Numbered from the stretch's first letter, positions 1-6,057 are shown. The stretch: 6,255 nt of DNA from an uncultured Bacillaceae bacterium (GCA_937983015.1 CALKAK010000111.1:1-6255), one strand, 5' to 3'. Made by a program: numbers and translations. Notes: generated by a model from the letters alone, not told the origin.

Positions 1-32
1 TGCGAATTTTATAAGGTAATTTGAAAACAGCC

Positions 33-640
33 TTAAAATAACAGAAAGCCACTAGTCCCCCAAGGGGAAATTCCCAAGGAGATCCTTTCATATGCAAACT
101 TCCCGATGGAAAAGATGACTGCAAAGATGACAATTATCACCTCAAAGAGATAAAAAGTAGCCGAAATTCCAACCCTCATTTTCCTTTTTCCTTGGTTTTG
201 GTGGTGGAATATATATGGATTTCTCATTTGCTTCTTTTTCGGGTGCACTTCCTCAATGATCGAATCAATGAAAGATTTCCCTATTTTCGAACTATCAATG
301 GGGATGTTATGAACGATCCCGTTATTTTCTATTTCACCGTGATACTCCTTTATTTACGAAATATTTTATAATTCCCGCAATCAATTCCCTTGGTAACAAA
401 ATCGTTAAATTTTTTCCTACACTGGTTTTTCACGCGTTCTGGAGAAGTTGGGGTAGAATCACATTCGTAAAATTGCAAATAAATTGACATACGGGTCCAT
501 TTTACCAGTAAATCATTCAAAAATTCCTGTCTTCTGGAAAAATTAGAATACTAAACATTAAATCAGAAAAAAAGCGGGGCTTTGATCCTTCCTATTTTGA
601 AGTCTTTTCAAGTCAATAGGTCCAGTGAAAATTTTTTTAT
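33..640 (-). pseudogene. Decayed minus-strand gene, unrecognised, with a C-terminal membrane segment
   Basis: Reading leftwards, a strong Shine-Dalgarno AAGGAGGT (653-646) is followed after 5 nt by ATA at 640-638, where an ATG would be expected. In that frame IKKFSLDLLT is followed by three stops (the last at 553-551), then a 66-codon open stretch (550-353) containing FYECDSTPTSPERVKNQC and GIDCGNYKIFRK. That stretch stops at 352-350, and a second open frame (353-33) takes over at the same point, as expected after a one-base loss. It contains NIPIDSSKIGKSFIDSIIEE, a basic stretch (HPKKKQ, GKRKMR), a hydrophobic helix (FYLFEVIIVIFAVIFSIGKF) and then a stop. Residues read like real protein across both frames, which is why I treat this as one broken gene. 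I do not recognise the family. A basic region before a single helix would suit a membrane-anchored protein with a cytoplasmic N-terminal part. That the join is a frameshift is inference. Confidence 0.42.
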
Positions 641-732
641 GTTTTACCTCCTTCAAAACCATTGACTTGGCTAAAATAAGAGACCGATAAATTTTGAACT
701 GAAGTACTCATCAGATCCCTTGGCACAGATAG

Positions 733-1247
733 GGGGATTTTTTATTTTCCATCATCGCCATCTTGATCATTGGAATTGTATCTGGTTTCTTATTACAAGG
801 TTTTGCAAAAAAGTTGACGGCGATAGCAAATATGTCAAATCGCGGCAAGAATTTTAATGCCAAGGTTCATCCGCACTCATCTCATTTTGGGGAAAATCCG
901 GTTTTTCTCGCTATTTCGGAAAAAAGAAATATTATCGCGAAGCCATGCAATATAAACATGTGAAAGAACGTCTGGAATTAGCTCTTTTTAATGGATTGCT
1001 GAAAACAATCCAACCGACCCTCGAAGCCGTTCTTCACGTTATAGAAAAAATTGTTGCAAGACCGGTTTCCGTTTCACAGGAAAAGAACACAACCTTTCTA
1101 ACGGGTGGCTGCGAATGAAAACATCCTGCTGACAGAGTACCCGATCCTTTTTGTCCTCTACAACCGTTAGTTACAAGACGAAAAATGCCTGCGAAAGATA
1201 CTGGATTATTAGCTCATATTTTGAGAAAAACATGCTGCAAACTTTGA
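733..1247 (+). pseudogene. Decayed plus-strand reading frames, unrecognised membrane-type protein remnant
   Basis: After a stop at 730-732, one frame reads GDFLFSIIAILIIGIVSG and continues LLQGFAKKLT, a convincing transmembrane helix ending in a basic patch. It stays open to a stop at 961-963, but its later part looks less protein-like. A different frame is open from 858 to 1247 with one internal TGA (1116-1118). It contains KKKYYREAMQYKHVKERLEL, then GLLKTIQPTLEAVLHVIEKI, which has amphipathic helix character, and after the stop DRVPDPFCPLQPLVTRRK. The simplest reading is one gene encoding an N-terminal membrane helix followed by a helical soluble part, now broken by at least one frameshift and one nonsense change. 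There is no good ribosome binding site before 733 and no clear start codon. I cannot name the family. The stretch could also be chance open frames in AT-rich DNA, hence the low confidence. Confidence 0.33.
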
Positions 1248-1683
1248 TTATCTCATCTTGAATGTTCGCAATATTTGTGCTAACAAAGCCCGGTTTCTGG
1301 AAAATGCGATAAAGATTGGAAAAACAGCTAGAAAATATAAGTTAAAAGAAGGGATCGGTAAGGAGATATATTTTATACGGTGGTTTCGCCAATCTGCTCT
1401 TTCCCCTGTTCAAGCGGTTTATTTAAAAAGGGGAACAAACGAGGATTGGATAGGAATTCTATGAAAAAACAACTTTTAACTGTTTGTTTAAAATCTTATA
1501 TTATTTGAAAAGCAAATTGAAAAGCATCGGCAAACCCACCGTATATTCATCAAAGAGTTCAAGAAACCATATGATGCCCATTTCTCCGAGGATTTAATCC
1601 GCAAACTTGTAAGAAGCGATTAAGTCTGGAAAATTGGCGAGGAAGTCCAAAAAACCTTTGCCTATGACGATTGGGGAAAATGA
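1225..1683 (+). pseudogene. Decayed plus-strand reading frame, unrecognised, possibly a transposase relic
   Basis: A single frame runs from 1225 to 1683 with stops at 1462, 1477, 1489 and 1621. Between stops it is rich in protein-like sequence: HAANFDYLILNVRN, ARFLENAIKIGKTARKYKLK, SPVQAVYLKRGTNEDWIGIL, then NLILFEKQIEKHRQTHRIFI with KEFKKPYDAHFSEDLIRKL, and after the TAA VWKIGEEVQKTFAYDDWGK. It overlaps the preceding remnant in a different frame at 1225-1247, so both may come from one longer gene. The segment VYLKRGTNEDWIGIL loosely recalls the strand before the third catalytic region of IS4-type DDE transposases, but that is a weak impression: I see no catalytic acid triad, no terminal inverted repeats and no target duplication. 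Function is therefore left open. Confidence 0.33.
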
Positions 1684-1769
1684 CTTCTTTCATAAACAGT
1701 ATTGATCCAAAACAACTAACATGAGCTCTTCAGCAGTAACATAAAGGATACTTGTAGAGGATTAAAACA

Positions 1770-2096
1770 GTGAAGAATAACAGCCCTTCGCTCATTCCGG
1801 TGGCGCGATTTAAAACCCATTTTTCTAATCCTTATCCATGGATCAAAAATTTTTAACGAAAATTCAAATCCTGCTGTTCAATAAAGAATTATCTTTCCTA
1901 CAGGATTACTTGTGTGCAGACCACATGTCCGCGAAATTCTTTGAGATTTCACGAAAAATTTTTGGGATAGTGCGGAATCGATCTTGATTCTTGAGAAATA
2001 ATCAAATAAAACGCAAGAGGTATATAACATTAAGCGAAAGATCTGAAGAATTCGCGAAACATATGCATAAATGAGCGAAAGCCAATCATGATATCC
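1770..2096 (+). pseudogene. Decayed short plus-strand reading frame, unrecognised
   Basis: A GTG at 1770 opens a 28-codon frame beginning VKNNSPSLIPVARFKTHF. It stops just after 1838, where another frame starts with ATG and gives MDQKFLTKIQILLFNKELSF and QDYLCADHMSAKFFEISRK, ending at a TGA (1985-1987). The same frame then continues FLRNNQIKRKRYITLSERSE to a TGA at 2094-2096. The two frames overlap around PWIKNF/MDQKF, consistent with a frameshift inside one small gene. A further 35-codon frame (2088-2195, beginning MISPINRLLTTNFQ) has no ribosome binding site and runs into the stem of the hairpin at 2174-2213, so I do not call it a gene. No family is recognised; this is either a relic or chance open sequence. 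Confidence 0.27.
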
Positions 2097-2173
2097 CCGA
2101 TCAACCGCTTGCTCACCACAAATTTCCAGTATGAATCAACGCCGGTAATTGCTATGGACGGTTTTCATGGAAA

Positions 2174-2213
2174 AAGACCTATAAGACGGCACTAAACCCG
2201 CCTTATAGGTCTT
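2174..2213. terminator. Bidirectional hairpin terminator at the distal end of the left CRISPR array
   Basis: The arms 2174-2185 and 2202-2213 are perfectly complementary (12 bp, AAGACCTATAAG with CTTATAGGTCTT). The stem extends by three more pairs (CGG/CCG) after a one-by-one mismatch, and the loop is 8 nt. On the minus strand the stem is followed by a T run (GGTCTTTTTCC), so it would stop leftward transcripts leaving the CRISPR array, whose last repeat begins 83 nt to the right. On the plus strand the tail is CTTCTTTGTTT, which is weaker but usable. Bidirectional use is inference. Confidence 0.6.
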
Positions 2214-2296
2214 CTTTGTTTCAACTATTCGCACATATTTTCGCTTTGTAAATGTTAAAAACAACGTTTGCTAACAACATCGAAGCAAAGAAAATA

Positions 2297-2527
2297 TTTT
2301 TGATTCCTCATAGGTAAGATACAAACAAAATCGGGGTTATTGGTAATAAACCGGGTTTGACAGTGATGCAATACCTCGTAGGTAAGATACAAACCTGGTA
2401 ACTATTCCTGCCAGGGCTTTCGAGTTCAAAGTTGCAATACCTTGTAGGTAAGATACAAACTGCAGTTTTCGTCGCTGAACGTCATGCCATATAACGAGTT
2501 GCAACCCCTCATAGGTAAGATACAAAC
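2297..2527 (-). CRISPR. Short CRISPR array, four repeats and three spacers, type I-B/III-like repeat
   Basis: Four 30-nt repeats lie at 2297-2326, 2365-2394, 2431-2460 and 2498-2527. All share the identical last 16 bases on the plus strand (TAGGTAAGATACAAAC). Upstream of this the third base back varies (CTCA, CTCG, CTTG, CTCA), and the first ten bases vary more. The spacers at 2327-2364, 2395-2430 and 2461-2497 are 38, 36 and 37 nt and unrelated to each other. The reverse complement starts GTTTGTATCTTACCTATGAG, which from memory matches repeats of type I-B or III loci in thermophilic Bacillaceae and Clostridia that end in ATTGAAAC. This orientation implies minus-strand transcription, with the leader to the right of 2527. 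The 2297 repeat is eroded at what would be its 3' end, as is usual for the leader-distal repeat. No cas genes are present here, so activity would depend on a locus elsewhere. The peptide-like repetition in its reading frames is only the translated repeat. Confidence 0.93.
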
Positions 2528-2568
2528 CCATTTTTTTGTTGATATATCAAGTTTTTTAAAAAAATGGG
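2527..2568. repeat. Perfect inverted repeat at the leader-repeat junction, with an inner palindrome
   Basis: CCCATTTTTTT (2527-2537) and AAAAAAATGGG (2558-2568) are exact reverse complements. The 20-nt interval holds a perfect 12-bp palindrome, TTGATATATCAA (2539-2550). The outer arm includes the terminal base of the leader-proximal CRISPR repeat, so the structure begins exactly where new spacers would be inserted. It could form a weak AT-rich hairpin in RNA, or be a protein-binding site in DNA. Confidence 0.6.
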
Positions 2569-2582
2569 CTTCATCTAAATAG

Positions 2583-2611
2583 ATTCTATTTCACCTGAAT
2601 TTTTTATTCAA
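2583..2611 (-). promoter_or_regulatory. Candidate sigma-A-type promoter for the left CRISPR array
   Basis: Read on the minus strand, TTGAAT (2611-2606) and TAGAAT (2588-2583) are separated by exactly 17 nt. They match the TTGACA and TATAAT consensus at 4 and 5 of 6 positions. Transcription would start near 2576 and enter the first repeat about 50 nt later, a normal leader RNA length. In AT-rich DNA such matches also occur by chance. Confidence 0.42.
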
Positions 2612-2671
2612 TGTTACCTGTAACCTTTGAAATACAAGGCTTTGGAATTTTTCTGTTTATTTATGGAAATG

Positions 2672-2712
2672 TCGTCAGTCCCCGTGGTTTTTTGCACTAT
2701 TGGGGTCGACGA
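2672..2712. repeat. Imperfect inverted repeat with GTCGAC-like arms in the leader region
   Basis: The arm TCGTCAGTCCCC (2672-2683) is nearly complementary to GGGGTCGACGA (2702-2712), with mismatched or bulged bases near the middle. The interval of 18 nt contains a T run. It is GC-rich against very AT-rich surroundings, which makes it stand out. It could be a conserved leader element bound by the adaptation machinery or a host factor, or less likely a terminator on the plus strand, since no T run follows the right arm. Confidence 0.45.
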
Positions 2713-2863
2713 TAGTTTTATAAATATTATTGGAATTTTTTTGATCTATCTACATCACTTTATCATTTTTAAATCTATCTGCGTTAACAGGGTTAAAAAG
2801 TAATGATCTTCTAATTTACACTATTAATACATTTAATAACAAAAGAATTGTTTTAAGAACATT

Positions 2864-2893
2864 TTGTTAATTTTTTCACATAACCTTTATTAT
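2864..2893 (+). promoter_or_regulatory. Candidate promoter for the DUF1097-preT-preA operon
   Basis: TTGTTA (2864-2869) and TATTAT (2888-2893) are 18 nt apart, matching the sigma-A consensus at 4 and 5 of 6 positions. Transcription would start near 2900 and give a leader of about 70 nt before the GTG start at 2969. The surrounding DNA is very AT-rich, so other pairs are possible. I found no convincing catabolite-repression or other operator palindrome here. Confidence 0.35.
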
Positions 2894-2968
2894 CTTTCAA
2901 TTATTTACTATCATATTATTGTAACATGCTCATTATTTCACATTCTTTTTTCCGAAAGGAGGACGATC

Positions 2969-3451
2969 GTGGTTACTGCTCTCACTACAGGACTTTTGTG
3001 TGGAATCTGGTCATTTTTAGCACCATTATTCAACTTGTTCACCTGGGCCGGCTTCGCAGGATGTACGACTTTTTTTGCCATCGGTGAAGGCGGACTCGCT
3101 ACTGTGAAGAAAGCAATGTTATGTAACGTCACCGGCGTTGCCTGCGGAATGTTGATTATCTGGCTATCAGAAATATTACCATTCCCCTATAGCGGAGCTG
3201 TGTTCAGCGGACTGATTACAGTAGTGATGTGTTTATTAGGAACCCTTTCATTAATTAACTACACACCTGGTATTTTTGTTGGATGTTTTACAACATTTGC
3301 CGCCAATGGTCAGGCACTTATCCTTATTGTTTCTTTATTGTGTGGAGCACTTCTGGGTTTTTTATGCGATGAACTTGGCAAAATTTTTCTTAAATGGCAA
3401 GAAAAGTATGGAAAAATCATCAATATTGGAAAAGAAAAGAATGTTGTTTAG
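2969..3451 (+). CDS. DUF1097 family integral membrane protein
   Basis: This 160-residue protein starts at GTG 2969, chosen because AAAGGAGG (2955-2962) sits 6 nt upstream. The frame is open back to TTG 2864, but those 35 extra codons are poor and contain the ribosome binding site. The sequence is almost entirely hydrophobic, with about five or six membrane segments (roughly residues 2-22, 24-40, 50-68, 74-94, 98-112 and 116-135) and a basic soluble tail (LKWQEKYGK, GKEKNVV). The motifs TWAGFAGCTTFFA (25-37) and YTPGIFVGCFTTFAANGQ (98-115) match my memory of the DUF1097 family, including E. coli YcdZ, and the length is typical. The biochemical function of the family is unknown. As first gene of an operon with preT and preA, 63 nt before preT, it is a candidate permease or membrane partner for the pyrimidine-type substrate; that role is inference. 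The family assignment is firm, the function is not. Confidence 0.85.
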   Translation: MVTALTTGLLCGIWSFLAPLFNLFTWAGFAGCTTFFAIGEGGLATVKKAMLCNVTGVACGMLIIWLSEILPFPYSGAVFSGLITVVMCLLGTLSLINYTPGIFVGCFTTFAANGQALILIVSLLCGALLGFLCDELGKIFLKWQEKYGKIINIGKEKNVV

Positions 3452-3502
3452 GTTTTACCCAACAAAACAGTTGGTTATTATAGCAATTTTTCAGAAATGA
3501 TT

Positions 3503-3508
3503 GGAGGT
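3503..3508 (+). promoter_or_regulatory. Ribosome binding site deciding the preT start
   Basis: GGAGGT lies 6 nt before ATG 3515 and only 3 nt before ATG 3512. It falls inside the longer frame that would begin at ATG 3497, so 3515 is the best start. Confidence 0.75.
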
Positions 3509-3514
3509 ACTATG

Positions 3515-4723
3515 ATGAAAAACTGTCCAGCATTGGAATATGAACCAAAAGAAATCGAAGCTTTCGACTTTCGCCTAGCGATGGAAGAAGCTTCCCGCTG
3601 CTTGTTATGCGAAGATGCCCCGTGCAGTAAAGGATGCCCATCTGGAACCGATCCGGCGAAATTCATTCGCAGCATCCGATTCAACAATATCAATGGTGCA
3701 GCGGAAACGATACGGGAAAACAATATCCTCGGTGCTGTCTGCGCCCTCGTCTGTCCGACAGAAAGGCTTTGTCAACAAGCCTGTACCCGAGCTAGCATCG
3801 ACCGGCCGATTGAAATTGCGAAACTACAGCAATTCGCAATGGAACACGAACGGAAAGTTAATAAAACCTATTTAAGAAAAACAGATACATATGCGGACAA
3901 AAAAGTCGCGTGTATCGGTGCTGGACCGGCAAGTTTAGCCTGTGCCGCCGAACTGGCTAAACAAGGTGTGCAGGTCACGATCTATGACGAACACGACAAA
4001 CCCGGTGGCGCGCTCCGTTATTTAATTCCACCATATCGTTTACCGGATGAAATAATCGATCACGACATCTACCAGTTGAAAAAACTCGGTGTGGAGTTTG
4101 TCCTCAATCATAAAGTGACCGAAGAAGAATTGGAAGAGTTGAAGAAAAAATACGATCACGTGTTTGTCGGTGTCGGAACCTGGGAGCCGAAAACATTGAA
4201 TATTCCTGGCAGTGATCTTGAAGGAGTCATCCCGGCACTGGAATTTCTAAAAGAAGCCCGGACTAATCACGAACAAATGAAGCCCCTCGGCGCTGTTGTA
4301 GTCATCGGTGGCGGTGACGTGGCGATGGACTGTGCGGCAACCGCAAAATACCTCGGTGCAACATCCGTTTATGACGTCTTTATCGAATCATTAGAAGATG
4401 CACCGGCTGTCCAAAAAGAAAAAGATTTCGTCTTCCATCTAGGAGTACCGATGATTTCCGAGTTTAAGCCGATTCAATTTATCGGTAACGGAAAAGTGGA
4501 ACGTGTTCGCTTCGAACATATGGAAAACGGTTCCACGATGGAATTAGAAGCTGACACGGTGATTTTAGCTGTAGGTCAAACCTTAAGAGACGACGCTGCA
4601 GCATGGAAAGATGATGAAGAGCTCTTCAGCGGTGGCGATATGACGAATGGCGGTGACACCGTCGTGCGTGCTGTAGGTGAAGGGAAAGAAGCAGCAAGAA
4701 AAATTTTAGAATCGTTCCAGTAA
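3515..4723 (+). CDS. preT: NAD-dependent dihydropyrimidine dehydrogenase, PreT subunit
   Basis: This subunit takes electrons from or gives them to NAD(H) through FAD and Fe-S clusters and passes them to PreA, for the interconversion of pyrimidines and 5,6-dihydropyrimidines in the cytoplasm. The protein has 402 residues; E. coli PreT is about 410. The N-terminal region carries eight cysteines for two [4Fe-4S] clusters: C29, C32, C37, C41 (CLLCEDAPCSKGC) and C76, C80, C86, C90 (CALVCPTERLCQQAC). An FAD-binding GxGxxS motif follows (IGAGPAS, 134-140) with PGG at 163-165, then an NAD-binding motif IGGGDVAMD (264-272). The C-terminal flavin motifs are AVGQ (352-355) and GGDMTNGGDTVVRAVGEG (373-390). 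This is the order in the N-terminal half of mammalian DPYD and in glutamate synthase small subunits. GltD or another NADPH-dependent Fe-S oxidoreductase is the main alternative, but preA 13 nt downstream makes PreT the better call. Confidence 0.9.
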   Translation: MKNCPALEYEPKEIEAFDFRLAMEEASRCLLCEDAPCSKGCPSGTDPAKFIRSIRFNNINGAAETIRENNILGAVCALVCPTERLCQQACTRASIDRPIEIAKLQQFAMEHERKVNKTYLRKTDTYADKKVACIGAGPASLACAAELAKQGVQVTIYDEHDKPGGALRYLIPPYRLPDEIIDHDIYQLKKLGVEFVLNHKVTEEELEELKKKYDHVFVGVGTWEPKTLNIPGSDLEGVIPALEFLKEARTNHEQMKPLGAVVVIGGGDVAMDCAATAKYLGATSVYDVFIESLEDAPAVQKEKDFVFHLGVPMISEFKPIQFIGNGKVERVRFEHMENGSTMELEADTVILAVGQTLRDDAAAWKDDEELFSGGDMTNGGDTVVRAVGEGKEAARKILESFQ

Positions 4724-4736
4724 GGAGGCCGGAAAC

Positions 4737-5999
4737 ATGAAAAAGGATCTATCCATTGAATTTTTAGGCGTTAAATGTGAGAATCCCTTCTTCTTATCGT
4801 CTTCACCGGTATGTAATAATGCCGAACAAATTTCCAAAGCCTTTGACGCAGGCTGGGCGGGAATTTTTTATAAAACGGTTGGAATCGAAGGAGTTGACGA
4901 ATGTTCCCCTCGATTCGACATTTTAACGAAAGAATCAACCCCGTGGGCCGGATTTAAAAACATGGAACAGATTTCCGAATTATCCCTAGAGGAAAATTGT
5001 GAAGAAATTCGGAAACTGAAAGAAAAATACCCGAATAAGGTTCTCGGAATCAGTATTATGGGATCCAATGAGGAAGAATGGCGGACTCTCGCAAAGGCTG
5101 TGACGGAAGCCGGGGCGGATATTCTCGAGTTAAACTTCTCCTGTCCGCAAATGACAAGTGACAAGATGGGCTCCGACGTCGGTCAAAACCCGGATCTTGT
5201 CAGAAAATACACGCGAGCGGTCGTAGAAAGCACCCATCTACCGGTCGTTGCCAAAATGACGCCGAATATCACACATATGACCGAACCAGCACTTGCAGCC
5301 GTCGAAGGGGGAGCAAAAGGAATCTCCGCTATCAACACGATAAAAAGTGTAACGAATATTGACCTGGATAATATGACGGGTAAACCGGTTGTTAACGGAA
5401 AATCATCCGTATCCGGTTATTCCGGAAAAGCCGTAAAACCGGTAGCATTACGTTTCATTTCCGAACTGGCTCAATGCGAAGGACTAAAATCCATTGAGTT
5501 GAGTGGAATCGGTGGTATTGAAACATGGCAAGATGCCCTGGAGTTCATCCTCCTCGGTTGCCGCAACGTCCAGGTGACGACAGCAGTCATGCAGTACGGC
5601 TATCGGATTGTAGAAGACATGATCAGCGGCTTGAGCCATTTTATGGAAGAGCGTGGCGTGAACCGTCTGGATGAACTAGTTGGAATGGCGATCGATAACA
5701 TTGTTCCTGCAGAAAAACTAGATCGTTCCTTCATGATTTTTCCGAAAGTGGATGAATCATTATGTATCGGGTGCGGCAGATGTTATATTTCCTGCTTTGA
5801 TGGTTCCCACCAGGCCATTGAATGGGATGAGGAAAGAAGACTTCCTATTATACTGGAAGACAAATGCGTCGGCTGTCACCTCTGCATAAACGTCTGCCCG
5901 GTAGCTAACTGCCTCACCCCGGGAAAAGTAGTCTTCAAGGAAGGTAGAGACAACAACAGAAAACCGGAAGATATCAAACAACAAATAGTATATTTGTAA
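4737..5999 (+). CDS. preA: Dihydropyrimidine dehydrogenase-like catalytic subunit PreA, with a divergent active-site loop
   Basis: This 420-residue protein is the catalytic partner of PreT. It has an FMN-dependent TIM barrel (about 1-320) that adds or removes hydrogen at C5-C6 of a pyrimidine, followed by two ferredoxin-type clusters: C343, C346, C349, C353 and C377, C380, C383, C387. The start at 4737 has AAGGAGG (4722-4728) 8 nt upstream, overlapping the preT stop, so the two are probably translationally linked. Residues aligning with known DPYD positions are K46 (FYKT), N75, N133, S135, the catalytic C136 (LNFSCP), K173 (AKMTPN), and N200 with T201 (INT). GIGG (257-260) suits FMN phosphate binding. 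The loop after the catalytic Cys is odd: PQMTSDKMG (137-145) replaces the usual PHGMGERGMG, losing the histidine and one residue. I remember similar loops in PreA-like proteins of Clostridia. The family call is firm; uracil or thymine as substrate is uncertain. Confidence 0.9.
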   Translation: MKKDLSIEFLGVKCENPFFLSSSPVCNNAEQISKAFDAGWAGIFYKTVGIEGVDECSPRFDILTKESTPWAGFKNMEQISELSLEENCEEIRKLKEKYPNKVLGISIMGSNEEEWRTLAKAVTEAGADILELNFSCPQMTSDKMGSDVGQNPDLVRKYTRAVVESTHLPVVAKMTPNITHMTEPALAAVEGGAKGISAINTIKSVTNIDLDNMTGKPVVNGKSSVSGYSGKAVKPVALRFISELAQCEGLKSIELSGIGGIETWQDALEFILLGCRNVQVTTAVMQYGYRIVEDMISGLSHFMEERGVNRLDELVGMAIDNIVPAEKLDRSFMIFPKVDESLCIGCGRCYISCFDGSHQAIEWDEERRLPIILEDKCVGCHLCINVCPVANCLTPGKVVFKEGRDNNRKPEDIKQQIVYL

Positions 6000-6012
6000 T
6001 TTCTTAAAAATG

Positions 6013-6057
6013 AAAGCCCGATAAGGTCTACTCGAATCATGGACCTTATCGGGCTTT
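6013..6057. terminator. Strong intrinsic terminator after preA, probably bidirectional
   Basis: The arms 6013-6028 and 6042-6057 form a perfect 16-bp stem (AAAGCCCGATAAGGTC with GACCTTATCGGGCTTT) with a 13-nt loop. On the plus strand it ends in CTTTTTCGTTT, 13 nt after the preA stop, so it ends the operon. On the minus strand the stem is followed by CATTTTTAAG, so it could also stop leftward transcripts leaving the right CRISPR array, whose last recognisable repeat begins at 6109. Confidence 0.88.

Larger units (their letters stand above)
2528..2720 (-). promoter_or_regulatory. Probable CRISPR leader of the left array
   Basis: This AT-rich, non-coding stretch directly adjoins the best-preserved, leader-proximal repeat, on the side expected from repeat orientation. 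It contains a candidate leftward promoter (2583-2611), a perfect 11-bp inverted repeat touching the repeat boundary (2527-2568), a GTTAC-CT-GTAAC inverted repeat at 2613-2624, and a long-looped inverted repeat with GTCGAC-like arms (2672-2712). From memory, GTCGACC-type arms and TTGATATATCAA-like elements recur in leaders of related type I-B arrays, but I could not compare them. The right-hand limit of the leader is a guess. Confidence 0.6.

Noticed and set aside
609..669. Nine-base inverted repeat CAAGTCAAT/ATTGACTTG around the decayed gene's ribosome binding site
   Set aside because: The arms are about 43 nt apart with no further structure. It could be an old operator or chance, and I could not support either.
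715..748. Hairpin (ATCCCTT against AGGGGGAT) followed by a T-rich tail
   Set aside because: It resembles an intrinsic terminator on the plus strand, but the stem is short with G-U pairs and there is no recognisable plus-strand gene upstream to end.
2088..2195. 35-codon plus-strand frame starting MISPINRLL
   Set aside because: It has no ribosome binding site and ends inside a terminator stem; most likely chance or relic sequence.
2245..2265. TTGTAAATGTTAAAAACAAC, resembling a worn repeat left of the first array
   Set aside because: The spacing is roughly right (about 61 nt) but the similarity is low and AT-driven.
2337..2531. Minus-strand open frame of 64 codons with a repeated peptide (FVSYLQGIA-like)
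   Set aside because: It lies across the CRISPR repeats. The peptide repetition is the translated repeat, and there is no ribosome binding site.
2938..3132. Minus-strand open frame opposite the DUF1097 gene
   Set aside because: It is a shadow of a well-supported coding sequence on the other strand and has no start signals of its own.
3459..3474. Small CCAAC/GTTGG hairpin between the DUF1097 gene and preT
   Set aside because: The stem is only 5 bp, with no clear T run directly after it, so it is not a supported attenuator.
3497..3514. Upstream ATG extending preT by six residues
   Set aside because: The GGAGGT ribosome binding site lies inside this extension, so translation should start at 3515.
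4868..5164. Minus-strand open frame of 98 codons inside preA, and others at 3478-3723 and 5760-6077
   Set aside because: All are antisense to conserved PreT or PreA sequence, have no family resemblance and lack convincing ribosome binding sites.
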